From DASUPK01 sp963819715 (GTDB lineage: Bacteria > Actinomycetota > Thermoleophilia > Solirubrobacterales > 70-9): a DNA stretch of 64,000 nucleotides. A model generated the notes under the pieces. That model was not told where the DNA came from, did no database searches, and saw nothing but the letters and a program-made list of their open reading frames with translations. Positions 37,299-45,453 of this stretch are shown piece by piece; positions within the stretch are counted from its first letter, which is position 1; each line of letters begins with the position of its first letter. The DNA is taken from NCBI GenBank assembly GCA_963819715.1, contig CAWFXE010000006.1, positions 434,001 to 498,000 of the forward strand. Reading direction: 5' to 3'. The translations under genes were made by a program, and so were the position numbers.

Positions 37299-38648
37299 GT
37301 GGCCGGCATCCGGATTCAGGACACCCTCAGCGGCGAGACCCGCGACCTCCGCCCGGGGAAGCGCGGCGATGTCGGGATCTACGCCTGCGGCCCGACCGTC
37401 TACGGGCGCATCCACATCGGCAACGCCCGTCCCTTCGTCGTCTTCACGCTGCTGCGCCGCTTCCTCGAGCACGAGGGGCTGGACGCCAAGCTGGTCATCA
37501 ACGTCACCGACATCAACGACAAGATCTACGACGCGGCCCGGAAGGCCGGCAGGCCCTCGGACGAGTACGCCAGTGAGATGACGGCCGCATACATCGCGGA
37601 CACCGATGCCCTCGGCATCGGGAGGCCCGACGCCGAGCCGCTGGCGACGGAGACCATCGCCGAGATCATCTCCCTGATCGAGTCGCTGATCGAGGGCGGC
37701 CATGCCTATCAGGCGAATGGCGACGTCTACTTCCGCGTGCGGAGCTTCGACGGCTACGGCAAGCTCTCCAACCGCGATCCGGCGGAGATGGATCAGGGCG
37801 AGGAGGCCGGCACCGAGTCGCTCAAGGAGGAACACCTCGACTTCGCCCTCTGGAAGGGGCACAAGGAGGGGGAGGACACCTCGTGGGATTCGCCGTGGGG
37901 CAAGGGGCGCCCCGGCTGGCACATCGAGTGCTCGGCGATGTCGGAGAAGGAGCTCGGCCCCGACTTCGCGATCCACGGCGGCGGCATCGACCTGGTCTTC
38001 CCGCATCACGAGAACGAGATCGCGCAGACGGAGGCGGCTCGCGGAATGCCGCTGGCCGAGATCTGGATGCACAACGGACTGGTCCAGATCGACGAGGAGA
38101 AGATGTCCAAGTCGGTCGGCAACATCTTCCAGCTCTCCGAAGCGATCGACCGCTACGGGGCGGAGACGGTGGTCGCCTTCCTGGCCTCCGGGCACTACCG
38201 CCAGCCGCTGGCGTTCTCCGGCGAGCAGCTGGATCAGGCCGCCGCCGGGGTCGAGCGGATCCGCAACTACCTCCGCGACGCTCCGGGGGGTGAGCCGGAC
38301 GCGTTCCTGGTCGAGAAGCGGCAGGCCTTTCTCGATGCCTTGGCCGACGACTTCAAGACTCCCCAGGCGTTCGCCGCGATCTTCGAGATCGTCAACGAGG
38401 GCAACAAGCGCGAGCTGCCCGGGGCTCCCGGGGTGCTCGAGGAGCTGCTCTACCTGCTGGGGCTCGAGTCGCTGGTCGGCGAGGACGACGCTCCCCCGCC
38501 GGAGGCCACGCAGCTGCTCGCCGATCGCGAGGAGGCCAGGGCGGCCAAGGACTTCGATCGCGCCGACTCCCTTCGCGACCAGCTCGCCGAGATGGGCTGG
38601 GAGGTTCGCGACGAGGCCGGTGGCGCCCGGCTCGTCCGCCGCCGGTAG
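37299..38648 (+). CDS. cysS: cysteine--tRNA ligase
   Basis: Class I aminoacyl-tRNA synthetase for cysteine, 449 aa. It has the zinc-ligand ACGPTVYGRIHIGNARPF with the HIGH-type motif HIGN at about 36-39, and KMSKSVGN at about 268-275. The zinc ligand Cys in WHIECSAMS and the HHENEIAQ segment are also present. GTG 37299 is preceded by TAGCAT (37285-37290) at 8 nt, consistent with a leaderless mRNA. rlmB follows 2 nt after the stop. Confidence 0.96.
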   Translation: MAGIRIQDTLSGETRDLRPGKRGDVGIYACGPTVYGRIHIGNARPFVVFTLLRRFLEHEGLDAKLVINVTDINDKIYDAARKAGRPSDEYASEMTAAYIADTDALGIGRPDAEPLATETIAEIISLIESLIEGGHAYQANGDVYFRVRSFDGYGKLSNRDPAEMDQGEEAGTESLKEEHLDFALWKGHKEGEDTSWDSPWGKGRPGWHIECSAMSEKELGPDFAIHGGGIDLVFPHHENEIAQTEAARGMPLAEIWMHNGLVQIDEEKMSKSVGNIFQLSEAIDRYGAETVVAFLASGHYRQPLAFSGEQLDQAAAGVERIRNYLRDAPGGEPDAFLVEKRQAFLDALADDFKTPQAFAAIFEIVNEGNKRELPGAPGVLEELLYLLGLESLVGEDDAPPPEATQLLADREEARAAKDFDRADSLRDQLAEMGWEVRDEAGGARLVRRR

Positions 38649-38650
38649 AC

Positions 38651-39316
38651 GTGGCCGACCGGGAGACGATCTACGGACGCCGGCCGGTGGAGGAGGCTGA
38701 GCGGGGCCAGCGGCGCGTCCGTCGGATCTGGCGAGCGCCGGACACCCCGGCCGAGGAGCTCGAGCGGCTTTGCGGATCGCCCGACCACCAGGGGGTTGTG
38801 GCGGAGGTGGATCCGTACCCGTACGCCGACCCGGACGGACTGTTCGAGGGCGACGACGGCCAGGGACTCGTCGTGGCCCTCGATCAGATCCAGGACCCGC
38901 ACAACCTCGGCGCCGTCTGCCGGGCCGCGGAGGTCGCGGGAGCTGCCGGCGTCGTCATCCCGCAGCGCCGCGCGGCGTCGATCACCGCGGCCGCCTGCAA
39001 GGCCTCGGCGGGCGCGGTGGAGCACCTGCGTGTGGCGCGAGTCCGGAACCTCGCCGACTGGCTCGCCGAGGCGAAGAGGGCGGAGGCCTGGGTCTACGGG
39101 GCGGACGCCGGGGCGCAGCGTCGCTACACGGAGGTCGAGTGGGCTGGTCGCGCCGTGCTGGTCCTCGGCTCTGAAGGGAGCGGGCTCAGGCAGCGCGTCG
39201 CGAAGACCTGCGACGAGCTGGTCTCGATCCCGGTGGCCGGCAGCGTCGGGTCGCTGAACGCGTCGGTCGCCGCCGCGGTGATTCTCTTCGAGGCCCGCCG
39301 GCAGCGGAGCGGCTAG
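38651..39316 (+). CDS. rlmB: 23S rRNA (guanosine-2'-O-)-methyltransferase RlmB-like (SpoU)
   Basis: SPOUT-fold ribose methyltransferase. The 221-aa protein has an N-terminal L30e-like substrate-binding domain (YGRRPVEEAERGQ and on) and a C-terminal knotted domain. SpoU motifs are ALDQIQDPHNLGAVCRAAEV, VLVLGSEGSGLRQRV and SIPVAGSVGSLNASVAAAVILFE. GTG 38651 starts 2 nt after cysS; cysS-rlmB is a conserved actinobacterial pair. The 3' end overlaps the convergent gene at 39313 by 4 nt. Confidence 0.93.
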   Translation: MADRETIYGRRPVEEAERGQRRVRRIWRAPDTPAEELERLCGSPDHQGVVAEVDPYPYADPDGLFEGDDGQGLVVALDQIQDPHNLGAVCRAAEVAGAAGVVIPQRRAASITAAACKASAGAVEHLRVARVRNLADWLAEAKRAEAWVYGADAGAQRRYTEVEWAGRAVLVLGSEGSGLRQRVAKTCDELVSIPVAGSVGSLNASVAAAVILFEARRQRSG

Positions 39317-39709
39317 GCGCCGGGCAGCTCGGCCGCGTCGAGCGCGTCCATGGCCTGGAGCTCGGAGCGGACGAGCGACTCGCTGCGGAGGTGCTCGATC
39401 TCCTGATACTCGGGCGAGGAGACCATGTCGAGGAAGGCCTGGCGGGTCGGGTAGGAGACCAGCAGCATCATGTCCCAGGAGCCCTCGCCGATCAGGTGCT
39501 CGGCGGGACGCCCGGCAAAGATCGGCCGGCCGCCGAGCCGTCTCGAGCAGGGGGGCCACGGCGGTGCCGTACTCGCCGTAACGCTCGGCCCCGCCGTCGG
39601 GCACGAACTCGAGCAGGTTGAGCATGTAGACCGGGCCATCGGAGGCGCGCCCCGCGAAGGCCTCCATGGCCTCCTGGTTCGGCGCGTCGATGCCCTGCCG
39701 TCGCTCCAT
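39313..39709 (-). pseudogene. DUF1330-like protein, one frameshift
   Basis: Starts at ATG 39709 (MERRQGIDAPNQEAMEAFAG), with TAGGGT (39718-39723) 8 nt upstream. VYMLNLLEFVPDGGAERYGEYG and APLLE are in the first frame. At about 39543 one extra base (A of GAGACGG) shifts the frame; removing it gives APLLERLGGRPIFAGRPAEHL and then GSWDMMLLVSYPTRQAFLDMVSSPEYQEIEHLRSE to the end. That pattern is a DUF1330-type ferredoxin-like dimeric protein, about 131 aa. The restored protein is well formed, so this may be a sequence error. Function unknown. Confidence 0.65.
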
Positions 39710-39723
39710 CGGCCGCAACCCTA

Positions 39724-40290
39724 TTAGGCGGCCATCTGGGAGGGATCCTCGACCTGCTCGGCCAGCGCGATCATCTCCTCGAGGATCTCGACGTAGCGGT
39801 CGCGCAGCTCAGCGTCAACGAGCCGGCCGTCCTCGGTGAAGGCCTCGCCGGCGTGTCCGACGGGCAGGTCCGTCTCGATCACCCGCGCGCCGCTGGCCGC
39901 GAGGGACTTCCGCACCTCGGCCTGGGACCAGACGGCCCCGAACATGCCGGTGCTGGCGCCGACGACGGCGACGGGCTTGCCCCAGAGGGCGTTGTCCCGC
40001 AGCGGCCGCGACGCCCAGTCGATCGCGTTCTTGAGCTGGCCGGGAATCGAAGAGTTGTATTCGGGGGTGGCGATCAGGACGGCGTCGGCGGCCTCGATCG
40101 CCTCGCGCAGCCGGCGCGCTCCGGCGGGTCCGCCCTCCACGTCGTCGTCCTCGTCGTAAGGCTCGACCGCCTTCAGTCCGTCGAAGATCTCGAGCTCCAC
40201 GGGCGGCGGCACGAGCTCCGCCGCCGCCCGCAGGAGCGCGGTGTTGTGCGAGTCGCGACGCAGGCTTCCTGAGATCGCGAGCACCTTCAT
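39724..40290 (-). CDS. NADPH-dependent FMN reductase / quinone reductase
   Basis: A 188-aa flavodoxin-fold enzyme: MKVLAISGSLRRDSHNTALLRA is the FMN phosphate-binding loop, and ATPEYNSSIPGQLKNAIDW is the family signature. The GAST motif (VVGASTGMFGAV) is present. It reduces FMN or quinones with NAD(P)H; similar to SsuE/YieF/ArsH-type enzymes. It lies upstream of the DUF1330-like gene and downstream of the yceI remains, all on the same strand, suggesting one transcript from the yceI/marR intergenic region and perhaps MarR control. Confidence 0.88.
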   Translation of the reverse strand: MKVLAISGSLRRDSHNTALLRAAAELVPPPVELEIFDGLKAVEPYDEDDDVEGGPAGARRLREAIEAADAVLIATPEYNSSIPGQLKNAIDWASRPLRDNALWGKPVAVVGASTGMFGAVWSQAEVRKSLAASGARVIETDLPVGHAGEAFTEDGRLVDAELRDRYVEILEEMIALAEQVEDPSQMAA

Positions 40291-40294
40291 CTGA

Positions 40295-40844
40295 CTACGC
40301 CTCCGCCTTGACGAGCTCGAGGTGGACGGAGAGCGTGACCTCGTCGCCGAGCGTCTTGCCGCCTCCGGGAAGCTCCATTTCCAGTCGAGGCCGTAGTCAT
40401 GACGGTCGACCTTGGTCTCCAGATCGAGGCCGATGTGGTCGTTGTCGTCGGGGCCGGACGCCGGGCCGTTGATCTCGCCGCGGGCCGATGACCGGCTTCG
40501 CGATGCCCTTGACGGTCAGCTCGCCGTCGACGGCGATCTGGCCGTCCTCGGCGTTGATCCGGGTCGATCGAACGAGATCTCCGGCGTCTGGTCGACGTCG
40601 AAGAACTCGGGGGAGAGGAGGTGGGCCTCGAGGTTCTCCTCCTTCACCTCGACGCTCTCCGCCGGGACCGGCCCGTCAGAGCTGCGGCTGGCCGGCGGAG
40701 TCGCTGAGGGTCGCCTCGAAGGTGCCGAAGCTGCCCCGGAACGTGCCGACGACGTGCTTGACCGAGAATCCGACGGTGCGAATGCACCGGATCGGATTGC
40801 CAGGTGCCGGTCGGGATGGTTGACTCTGCTTGTGCTGTGGTCAT
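40295..40844 (-). pseudogene. YceI-family protein with at least five small indels
   Basis: ATG 40844 with AAGGAG upstream opens MTTAQAESTIPTGTWQSDPVHS, the usual YceI start. The protein can be rebuilt only by switching frame several times: near 40780 (extra base, then TVGFSVKHVVGTFRGSFGTF), about 40670, about 40566, about 40483 (extra C before RGEINGPASG) and about 40379 (missing A before MELPGGGKTLGDE). The intact middle VPAESVEVKEENLEAHLLSP and the rebuilt end match YceI lipocalin-like isoprenoid-binding proteins. The rebuilt protein is well conserved, so local sequence errors are as likely as decay. Confidence 0.7.
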
Positions 40845-40872
40845 TGAACGTCTCCTTGGTGAGGGCTACACT

Positions 40873-40890
40873 TAGTTGACCTGTCAAATA
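40873..40890. promoter_or_regulatory. palindromic MarR operator
   Basis: TAGTTGACCTGTCAAATA is an 18-bp imperfect palindrome with a perfect core TTGAC-CT-GTCAA (40876-40887). It lies between the divergent starts of yceI (40844) and marR (40906), as expected for an autorepressor that also controls yceI and the genes after it. Confidence 0.6.
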
Positions 40891-40905
40891 GTTTAGCAGA
40901 GGAAC

Positions 40906-41379
40906 TTGACTCCACAACAGTTGAAAACGCAAGCACTTCCGTCGACCGACGCATTCGGGAGCCTGATCGGCGCCCATGCGGTGCTGGTCCGCGAGCTCAG
41001 CGCTCTGCTCGTCGCTCGCCACGGGCTGACCGTCAACGACTACGGCACCCTCCTGCTCCTGTCGCGGGCGGGGGACGAGGGGATGAGGCGCATCGACCTC
41101 GCCAACGAGTTGAACCTCTCCCCTTCGGGCATCACGCGCCTTCTGGACCGGCTCGAGGATCAGGAGCTGGTGGGCAAGGGCGAATGCAAATCCGATGCGC
41201 GGGTGAGCTACGCGGTCCTCACGGACGCCGGCCGCGCCAAGTTGAGTGACGCCGCTCCCGGGCACATCGAGGACATCGAGCAGCGGATGAGCTCGGTCCT
41301 CAGCGCCGAGGAGATGAAGACCCTCGCCGACCTTCTCGGCCGGCTCAGCGATGCCGAGGGCAGCTGCGCACCCGACTGA
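40906..41379 (+). CDS. MarR-family transcriptional regulator
   Basis: A 157-aa winged-helix regulator: VNDYGTLLLLSRAGDEGMRRIDLANELNLSPSGITRLLDRLEDQELV is the helix-turn-helix, followed by the wing with SDARVSYAVLTDAGRAKL. Starts at TTG 40906, behind AGAGGAAC. It is divergent from a YceI gene, with a palindrome between; MarR-YceI pairs are frequent in actinobacteria. MarR proteins usually release DNA on binding phenolics, lipids or oxidants; the ligand here is unknown. Confidence 0.88.
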   Translation: MTPQQLKTQALPSTDAFGSLIGAHAVLVRELSALLVARHGLTVNDYGTLLLLSRAGDEGMRRIDLANELNLSPSGITRLLDRLEDQELVGKGECKSDARVSYAVLTDAGRAKLSDAAPGHIEDIEQRMSSVLSAEEMKTLADLLGRLSDAEGSCAPD

Positions 41380-41503
41380 TTCGCCGGCCTCCGCCGCACG
41401 CCGAGCGGGACACTGACTAACAGCGCCCGCGGACGGATGGGCCGATCGAGCCCCCTCCAGGCACGGATCCTGCAAGCTGAATTGCATCGGCTCCGAACCG
41501 TGG

Positions 41504-41531
41504 TTGACATTCGGTGATCCGCGAGTAGGCT
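41504..41531 (+). promoter_or_regulatory. vegetative promoter of the SigH-like gene
   Basis: TTGACA (41504-41509), a 16-nt spacer and TAGGCT (41526-41531). This is the best-formed -35/-10 pair in the window and supports reading TAGGCT as a -10 at other genes. The start codon GTG 41548 lies 16 nt downstream, so a short leader is expected. Confidence 0.7.
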
Positions 41532-41547
41532 GCTCCGCGAGATAAGG

Positions 41548-42342
41548 GTGAACCTCAGGTCGAACCTGATGGACAGCACCCGAAACGGCGCCTCAGGGGA
41601 GGAACTGGGCGCCACAGATACCCCCAATGAGGAGGTTGCTGTGGCTGTTCCTACCCCAAGCACCGAAGAGCACGCGGTCGTCCCCGCAAGAGCCATTCCC
41701 GAGGGCGCCCGCACCACCACCGGGCCCGGCCCGGACGATGAGTTTCTCGTCGCTCTCGCCAAGAACGGCAGGACCGACGCCTACGACCAGCTGGTGCGCC
41801 GTTACCGGCGCTTCGTGCGGGTCAAGTCCTCGTCCTACTTCCTGCTCGGCGGCGACGCCGACGATCTGATGCAGGAGGGGATGCTCGGCCTGTTCAAGGC
41901 GATTCGCGACTACCGGCCCGAGCGCGAGGCGAGCTTCCGCGGATTTGCCGAGCTCTGCATCACGCGGCAGATCATCACCGCGGTGAAGACCGCCACCCGC
42001 AACAAGCACACGCCGCTGAACCAGTACGTCTCGTTCAGCCAGACGCCGGCCGCCGCCGGCCCCGACTCCGAGACCACCCTGGAGGAGGTCCTGCCCGGTC
42101 CGGCCGTGCGCGACCCCGCCAATCAGGTGATCGCGGGCGAGGAGCTGGAGAGCCTGGTCGCCTGCCTGACCAGCGTCCTCTCGGAGCTCGAGAGCCGCGT
42201 CCTGGCCCTCTACCTCGACGGCCACTCCTACGAGGTGATCGGCGAGAAGCTCGACTGCGACACCAAGACGGTCGACAACGCGCTGCAGCGCGTCAAGCGC
42301 AAGGTGGGCATCCACCTCGACTCCCGCATGGTGAAGATCTGA
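41548..42342 (+). CDS. RNA polymerase sigma factor, SigH (sigma-30)-like
   Basis: A 264-aa sigma factor. After a ~65-residue Pro/Thr/acidic N-terminal extension, region 2 appears as DAYDQLVRRYRRFVRVKSSSYFLLGGDADDLMQEGMLGLFKAIRDY and FRGFAELCITRQIITAVKTA. Region 4 follows as LSELESRVLALYLDGHSYEVIGEKLDCDTKTVDNALQRVKRKV. The pattern matches the sporulation-type SigH group (no region 3). GTG 41548 is used; ATG 41569 is an alternative. No anti-sigma gene is adjacent. A terminator follows. Confidence 0.85.
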   Translation: MNLRSNLMDSTRNGASGEELGATDTPNEEVAVAVPTPSTEEHAVVPARAIPEGARTTTGPGPDDEFLVALAKNGRTDAYDQLVRRYRRFVRVKSSSYFLLGGDADDLMQEGMLGLFKAIRDYRPEREASFRGFAELCITRQIITAVKTATRNKHTPLNQYVSFSQTPAAAGPDSETTLEEVLPGPAVRDPANQVIAGEELESLVACLTSVLSELESRVLALYLDGHSYEVIGEKLDCDTKTVDNALQRVKRKVGIHLDSRMVKI

Positions 42343-42372
42343 GAGATGCGAGGGCGCGCCGCTAGGCGCGAC

Positions 42373-42440
42373 CCGTTTGATGCTTGTAGGAAACGGCACG
42401 GCAGCCAAGCGGCCGCTCCGAGAGGGGCGGCCGCTTTATT
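42373..42440. terminator. bidirectional terminator after the sigma factor gene
   Basis: AAGCGGCCGC (42407-42416) and GCGGCCGCTT (42427-42436) plus TCC/GGG make a 13-bp stem capped by a GAGA tetraloop, followed by TTTATTT. A second small hairpin CCGTTT/AAACGG (42373-42396) precedes it. The T-run suits + strand termination. The stem overlaps the stop of the convergent gene at 42436. Confidence 0.8.
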
Positions 42441-42759
42441 TGCGGCGAAGGCCCTTGGTGAAGCGGGCCGCGAAGCCGCTGGTCGCGACCGTCTTGGCCA
42501 GCTCGGCGGGCTCGACCTTGCCGAGTAGGGCCTTCAGCTCCTTGCGCTGGCGGTCGGAGAGGTTTCCGGGACGCCCCTTCGAGGCCTTGACGATCTCGAC
42601 CATGCGCTGCCGGTCCTTCTCGCTGAGGCGGGTCGCGAGGTGATTGCGGACCGCGAGGACGACCTCGGCGGCAGCGAGCAGCCAGGCTCCGCGCGCGAGC
42701 CAGCGGCCGCGCGCGGCGGTTGCGCCAGGGTCGCTGAGGGATTCCTTCAGGTTGGCCAC
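42436..42759 (-). CDS. small protein with one membrane segment, unknown
   Basis: A 107-aa protein from GTG 42759 (VANLKESLSDPGATAARG), with CATACT 6 nt upstream. One hydrophobic helix (WLARGAWLLAAAEVVLAVRNHL, about 20-41) is followed by a basic soluble part (ATRLSEKDRQRMVEIVKASKGRPGNLSDRQRKELKALLGKV) and a Lys/Arg-rich end. No family is recognised. It is convergent with the sigma factor gene and divergent from the exported protein at 42841. Confidence 0.6.
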   Translation of the reverse strand: MANLKESLSDPGATAARGRWLARGAWLLAAAEVVLAVRNHLATRLSEKDRQRMVEIVKASKGRPGNLSDRQRKELKALLGKVEPAELAKTVATSGFAARFTKGLRRK

Positions 42760-42840
42760 GGGAGCAGTATGCCCGACCGTCCGTCCACGCATTCGGAGAA
42801 ATGCGGTCAGACGCCCCGGCGATGCGCCGATACGGCCCTC

Positions 42841-43257
42841 GTGAAGCTCAGGTACGCCATCGGAGGGATCGCCGCCGCCGCGCTGCTCGCACTGCCGGCC
42901 GGCGCCGCGGCATCGCAGGGCGGTCAGGTGAACAGCCTGACCGCGCAGCAGTGCAGCCAGGAGAAGGCCGACCTCGGCAAGAAGGCGTTCCGAAAGCGAT
43001 ACGGCGCGAAGCACACGATGCGCGTCTGCGCGAAGCGGACCAGGTCGGAGGTGACGTCCGCCCTTGCGACTGCCGCCTCGGATTGCCAGGACGAGCTCGC
43101 CCAGAACGGCGACGCCGAGTTCATCGACGACTACGGCGAGGACGCCACCGACACCGTCGAGAACTCAATAGACGAGTGCATCGCCGAGGACGCCGACGAG
43201 ATCCTTAACCCCGAGGATTATGTCGACGACGCCACGGACGACGGCTCCGACGCCTAG
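42841..43257 (+). CDS. small exported acidic protein, unknown
   Basis: A 138-aa product from GTG 42841 with a Sec signal peptide (KLRYAIGGIAAAALLALPAGAAAS). The mature protein has four Cys residues (QQCSQEK, RVCAKR, SDCQDEL, DECIAED), likely two disulfides, and a strongly acidic C-terminal third (EFIDDYGEDATDTVENSIDE and on). The upstream GATACG-GCCCTC-GTG may be a leaderless start. No known family. Confidence 0.6.
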   Translation: MKLRYAIGGIAAAALLALPAGAAASQGGQVNSLTAQQCSQEKADLGKKAFRKRYGAKHTMRVCAKRTRSEVTSALATAASDCQDELAQNGDAEFIDDYGEDATDTVENSIDECIAEDADEILNPEDYVDDATDDGSDA

Positions 43258-43372
43258 TCCCACAGGCAGGCCCCGATTCAAGCTCAGAAGCCGCTCCTTT
43301 TGCATGGAAGCGCATTGATTGGACGGCCCCCAACGCCAGAGGGCGTGCACCTGAGACGCGTCTGGTCAGCCT

Positions 43373-43774
43373 GTGGGAGAGAATGCTCCCGAGGTGAAGG
43401 AGGCGACCATCCACTTCGACGGCGGCGGCCAGAGTCCCGGCCGGGTGACGGCTGCCTGCATAGTCAAGTTGAGTGACGGCTCCGAATACGAACGGGTCAA
43501 GCGTTTCGACCACGGGACCCACAACTTCGCCGAGTACCACGCCCTAATACTCGGCCTGCGCCTGGCGCGGAAGCACGACGCGCGGAAGGTGTTGGTCAAG
43601 GGGGACTCGAGGCTCGTGGTGAACCAAGTCAACGGCGACTGGAAGACGAAGCATCCAACGCTGCAGCCTCTGCGGGCGAAGGCATGCGATCTGTTGGAGC
43701 AGTTCGACGACTGGTGCGTCAAGTGGATCCCGCGGGCGGAGAACCGGCGCGCCGACAAGCTGGGTCGGGGGTGA
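43373..43774 (+). CDS. RNase H-like protein
   Basis: A 133-aa ribonuclease HI-like protein. Candidate metal ligands are in order: IHFDGGGQSPG (Asp), HNFAEYHALILGL (Glu), VLVKGDSRLVVNQVNGDW (Asp), and the C-terminal NRRADKLGRG (Asp). This matches the short bacterial/archaeal RNase H type acting on RNA in RNA/DNA hybrids. GTG 43373 or GTG 43394 could start it. It is the first gene of an accessory segment (43.3-45.9 kb) that differs from the housekeeping surroundings. Confidence 0.75.
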   Translation: MGENAPEVKEATIHFDGGGQSPGRVTAACIVKLSDGSEYERVKRFDHGTHNFAEYHALILGLRLARKHDARKVLVKGDSRLVVNQVNGDWKTKHPTLQPLRAKACDLLEQFDDWCVKWIPRAENRRADKLGRG

Positions 43775-43901
43775 TGAGGATCGAATCCCGTACGCTACTT
43801 GACGGCGACTACCGCTTTGGACGAACACTGGCGGTCCGTATGGATAGCCGGGGTTTGGAACCGACGCGCCTGAGCACGAAGCCACCGGCTAACTTGACCG
43901 G

Positions 43902-44558
43902 ATGCTTCGGTTGGTTCGTACTGCCGTTGCGGCGCTCGGGCTAACCGTCTGCGTCTTCGCCATCTCGGCGACCGCATCAGCGGCGAAGCGCGGATCTGTC
44001 GGCGGGACACCCACACGTTCGCCTGCTCTCGCGGGGACCATTCGCCACGCCAAGCCCCTGACCAAGCCGATCGTGATCGGGCGTGGCAACGGAACTGGTG
44101 GACGAATCGAGCTGGTGGCATTTCACTCGGCGCGCGGACTGTGCCTCGTCATCTCACGCCCTCGGCTCGGTAGACGAGGGAGCGCCCCGGGGGGAGGTTG
44201 TGGCGCGGATCCGCGACCACTCGCCAGCGACCAACTCCTCTACCTGGGCGCCAGCAGCGAGTGGACCCGTGGCCGCGGATGGCTCTACTTCGATGAGGAA
44301 TGGGCCCTCAGTCCAACCGTCGCGAAACTCACAGTGACCGGCCGGCTCTTTAGGCGCAAGGGGAGGAGCCCCGCCAAGATCATCTACGCGAATCCGACCC
44401 CGACCATGTTGCAGGAGCTCCAGGAAACCACTCCTTTCGCGCTAGCACTCGCGGTCTGGCCTGATTGCGTGCTGGAAAGCACGGTGCGCGCAACAGCCTT
44501 TGACGCCGGGAGGACACCGCTGCAGTCAGACACCGCCTTTCCCAGCGAATGCTTCTAG
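43902..44558 (+). CDS. exported protein of unknown function
   Basis: A 218-aa product from ATG 43902, with TAACTT (43890-43895) 6 nt upstream. N-terminal signal peptide (MLRLVRTAVAALGLTVCVFA...ASA, cleavage near AAKRG). The mature part has a few Cys (GLCLVI, GGGCGAD, PDCVLE, SECF) and beta-type segments (RIELVAFHSARGLCLVISRP, KLTVTGRLF). No family recognised; its neighbours suggest an accessory, lineage-restricted gene. Confidence 0.55.
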   Translation: MLRLVRTAVAALGLTVCVFAISATASAAKRGSVGGTPTRSPALAGTIRHAKPLTKPIVIGRGNGTGGRIELVAFHSARGLCLVISRPRLGRRGSAPGGGCGADPRPLASDQLLYLGASSEWTRGRGWLYFDEEWALSPTVAKLTVTGRLFRRKGRSPAKIIYANPTPTMLQELQETTPFALALAVWPDCVLESTVRATAFDAGRTPLQSDTAFPSECF

Positions 44559-44779
44559 TCGGGCGGCCTTAGGCAGGCAAGCGCCCCTCCCATGAAAGCG
44601 CCGCTTTCGTCCAAAGCGACTACGTCACCTGGGTTCTTGCGCGTCGGCTGACCCGCCGAACGGGAAGGTCTCAGCCGGTTCCCTGACGGTTGCTCAAAAT
44701 AAGAAGGCCTGGAAACCCGCCGGAAGCTTCTTGTCCGCGCACCCCGCCGCTCGGGTCCTACGGATTGAGTGAAGGTCCC

Positions 44780-45328
44780 TTAGCTCGGCACGTATGTAGA
44801 GCTACCAGGACCGCACCAATTGAACAGCTGAGTCCCAACGCCCGCCGACAGCTTCGGGGCAACGGGTATGTGGAGCCGGACCGTTGCAGGGTTCGTGTGA
44901 GCTTCAACAAGCTCGCCGCGGGCGTCGACCAAACTGACCTGAAGCGCGCCGATAACCGTGCACGGTCTACCCACCGTGTGCCTGATCGCGACCCCGGAAC
45001 TCCATGAGCCGCCCGCGCCCTGCCCGACATTTCCCTGGAGCCTCAGCTGGTCGTCGCGGCATGGCTGCGCGATCTCGCTGGCCTCGAACCCTTTGCACAG
45101 AATCAGATACCGGGTCCTCACAACTGCGCCTTGTCCGAGATCGAGCCCACCGGGGCATCTACTGCCACCAGCAAACTTGTCCGGAATTGGTGGAGGGCCG
45201 GGAGGACGCGACGCGATTGTCCGGGCGTCAGACGACCGGCTGATGGAGTCCGGATGACCACTGCCGCCGCAGCCCACCAGCGCCACCGCGAGGAGGGCGC
45301 CAGCAGCTACGAATCTCCTCGAGGACAT
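44780..45328 (-). CDS. putative lipoprotein, DUF4232-like
   Basis: From ATG 45328 (MSSRRFVAAGALLAVALVGC) the product is 182 aa with lipobox VALVGC at about residues 15-20. The mature region has the pattern QLRLQGNVGQGAGG, then GRPCTVIGALQVSLVDARGE, then VRLHIPVAP and a Cys near the end (LFNWCGPG). This resembles DUF4232 beta-sandwich proteins, with paired Cys residues. The frame is open 12 codons further upstream. It is probably an outer-face lipoprotein in the accessory segment. Confidence 0.6.
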   Translation of the reverse strand: MSSRRFVAAGALLAVALVGCGGSGHPDSISRSSDARTIASRPPGPPPIPDKFAGGSRCPGGLDLGQGAVVRTRYLILCKGFEASEIAQPCRDDQLRLQGNVGQGAGGSWSSGVAIRHTVGRPCTVIGALQVSLVDARGELVEAHTNPATVRLHIPVAPKLSAGVGTQLFNWCGPGSSTYVPS

Positions 45329-45352
45329 GCCTCCGACCCTAGTACGCGGACT

Positions 45353-45374
45353 GCTGCTTTCCATGCAAAGCAGC
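45353..45374. repeat. 8-bp inverted repeat upstream of the lipoprotein gene
   Basis: GCTGCTTT-CCATGC-AAAGCAGC, followed by CGTTTT. Similar words occur near 43295-43310 (reverse orientation, CTTCCATGCAAAAGG) and 44592-44607 (GAAAGC-GCC-GCTTTC). It may be a weak terminator on the + strand or a promoter-region palindrome for the gene on the - strand. Confidence 0.4.
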
Positions 45375-45453
45375 CGTTTTCCGCCAGCCCCTGTTGCAAA
45401 GCCTCAACATCCGTACGGTTCTTGTGAGTTTTTCGTCGTCATGTTGGTGATGG

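Noticed and set aside
42361..42440. A possible small RNA after the sigma factor gene (two hairpins)
   Set aside because: The second hairpin with GAGA loop and T-run is a sufficient intrinsic terminator; no separate promoter is visible.
44571..44780. A gene in the gap between the exported protein and the DUF4232-like gene
   Set aside because: No frame with a start signal or protein-like composition was seen; only a small GAAAGC/GCTTTC hairpin.
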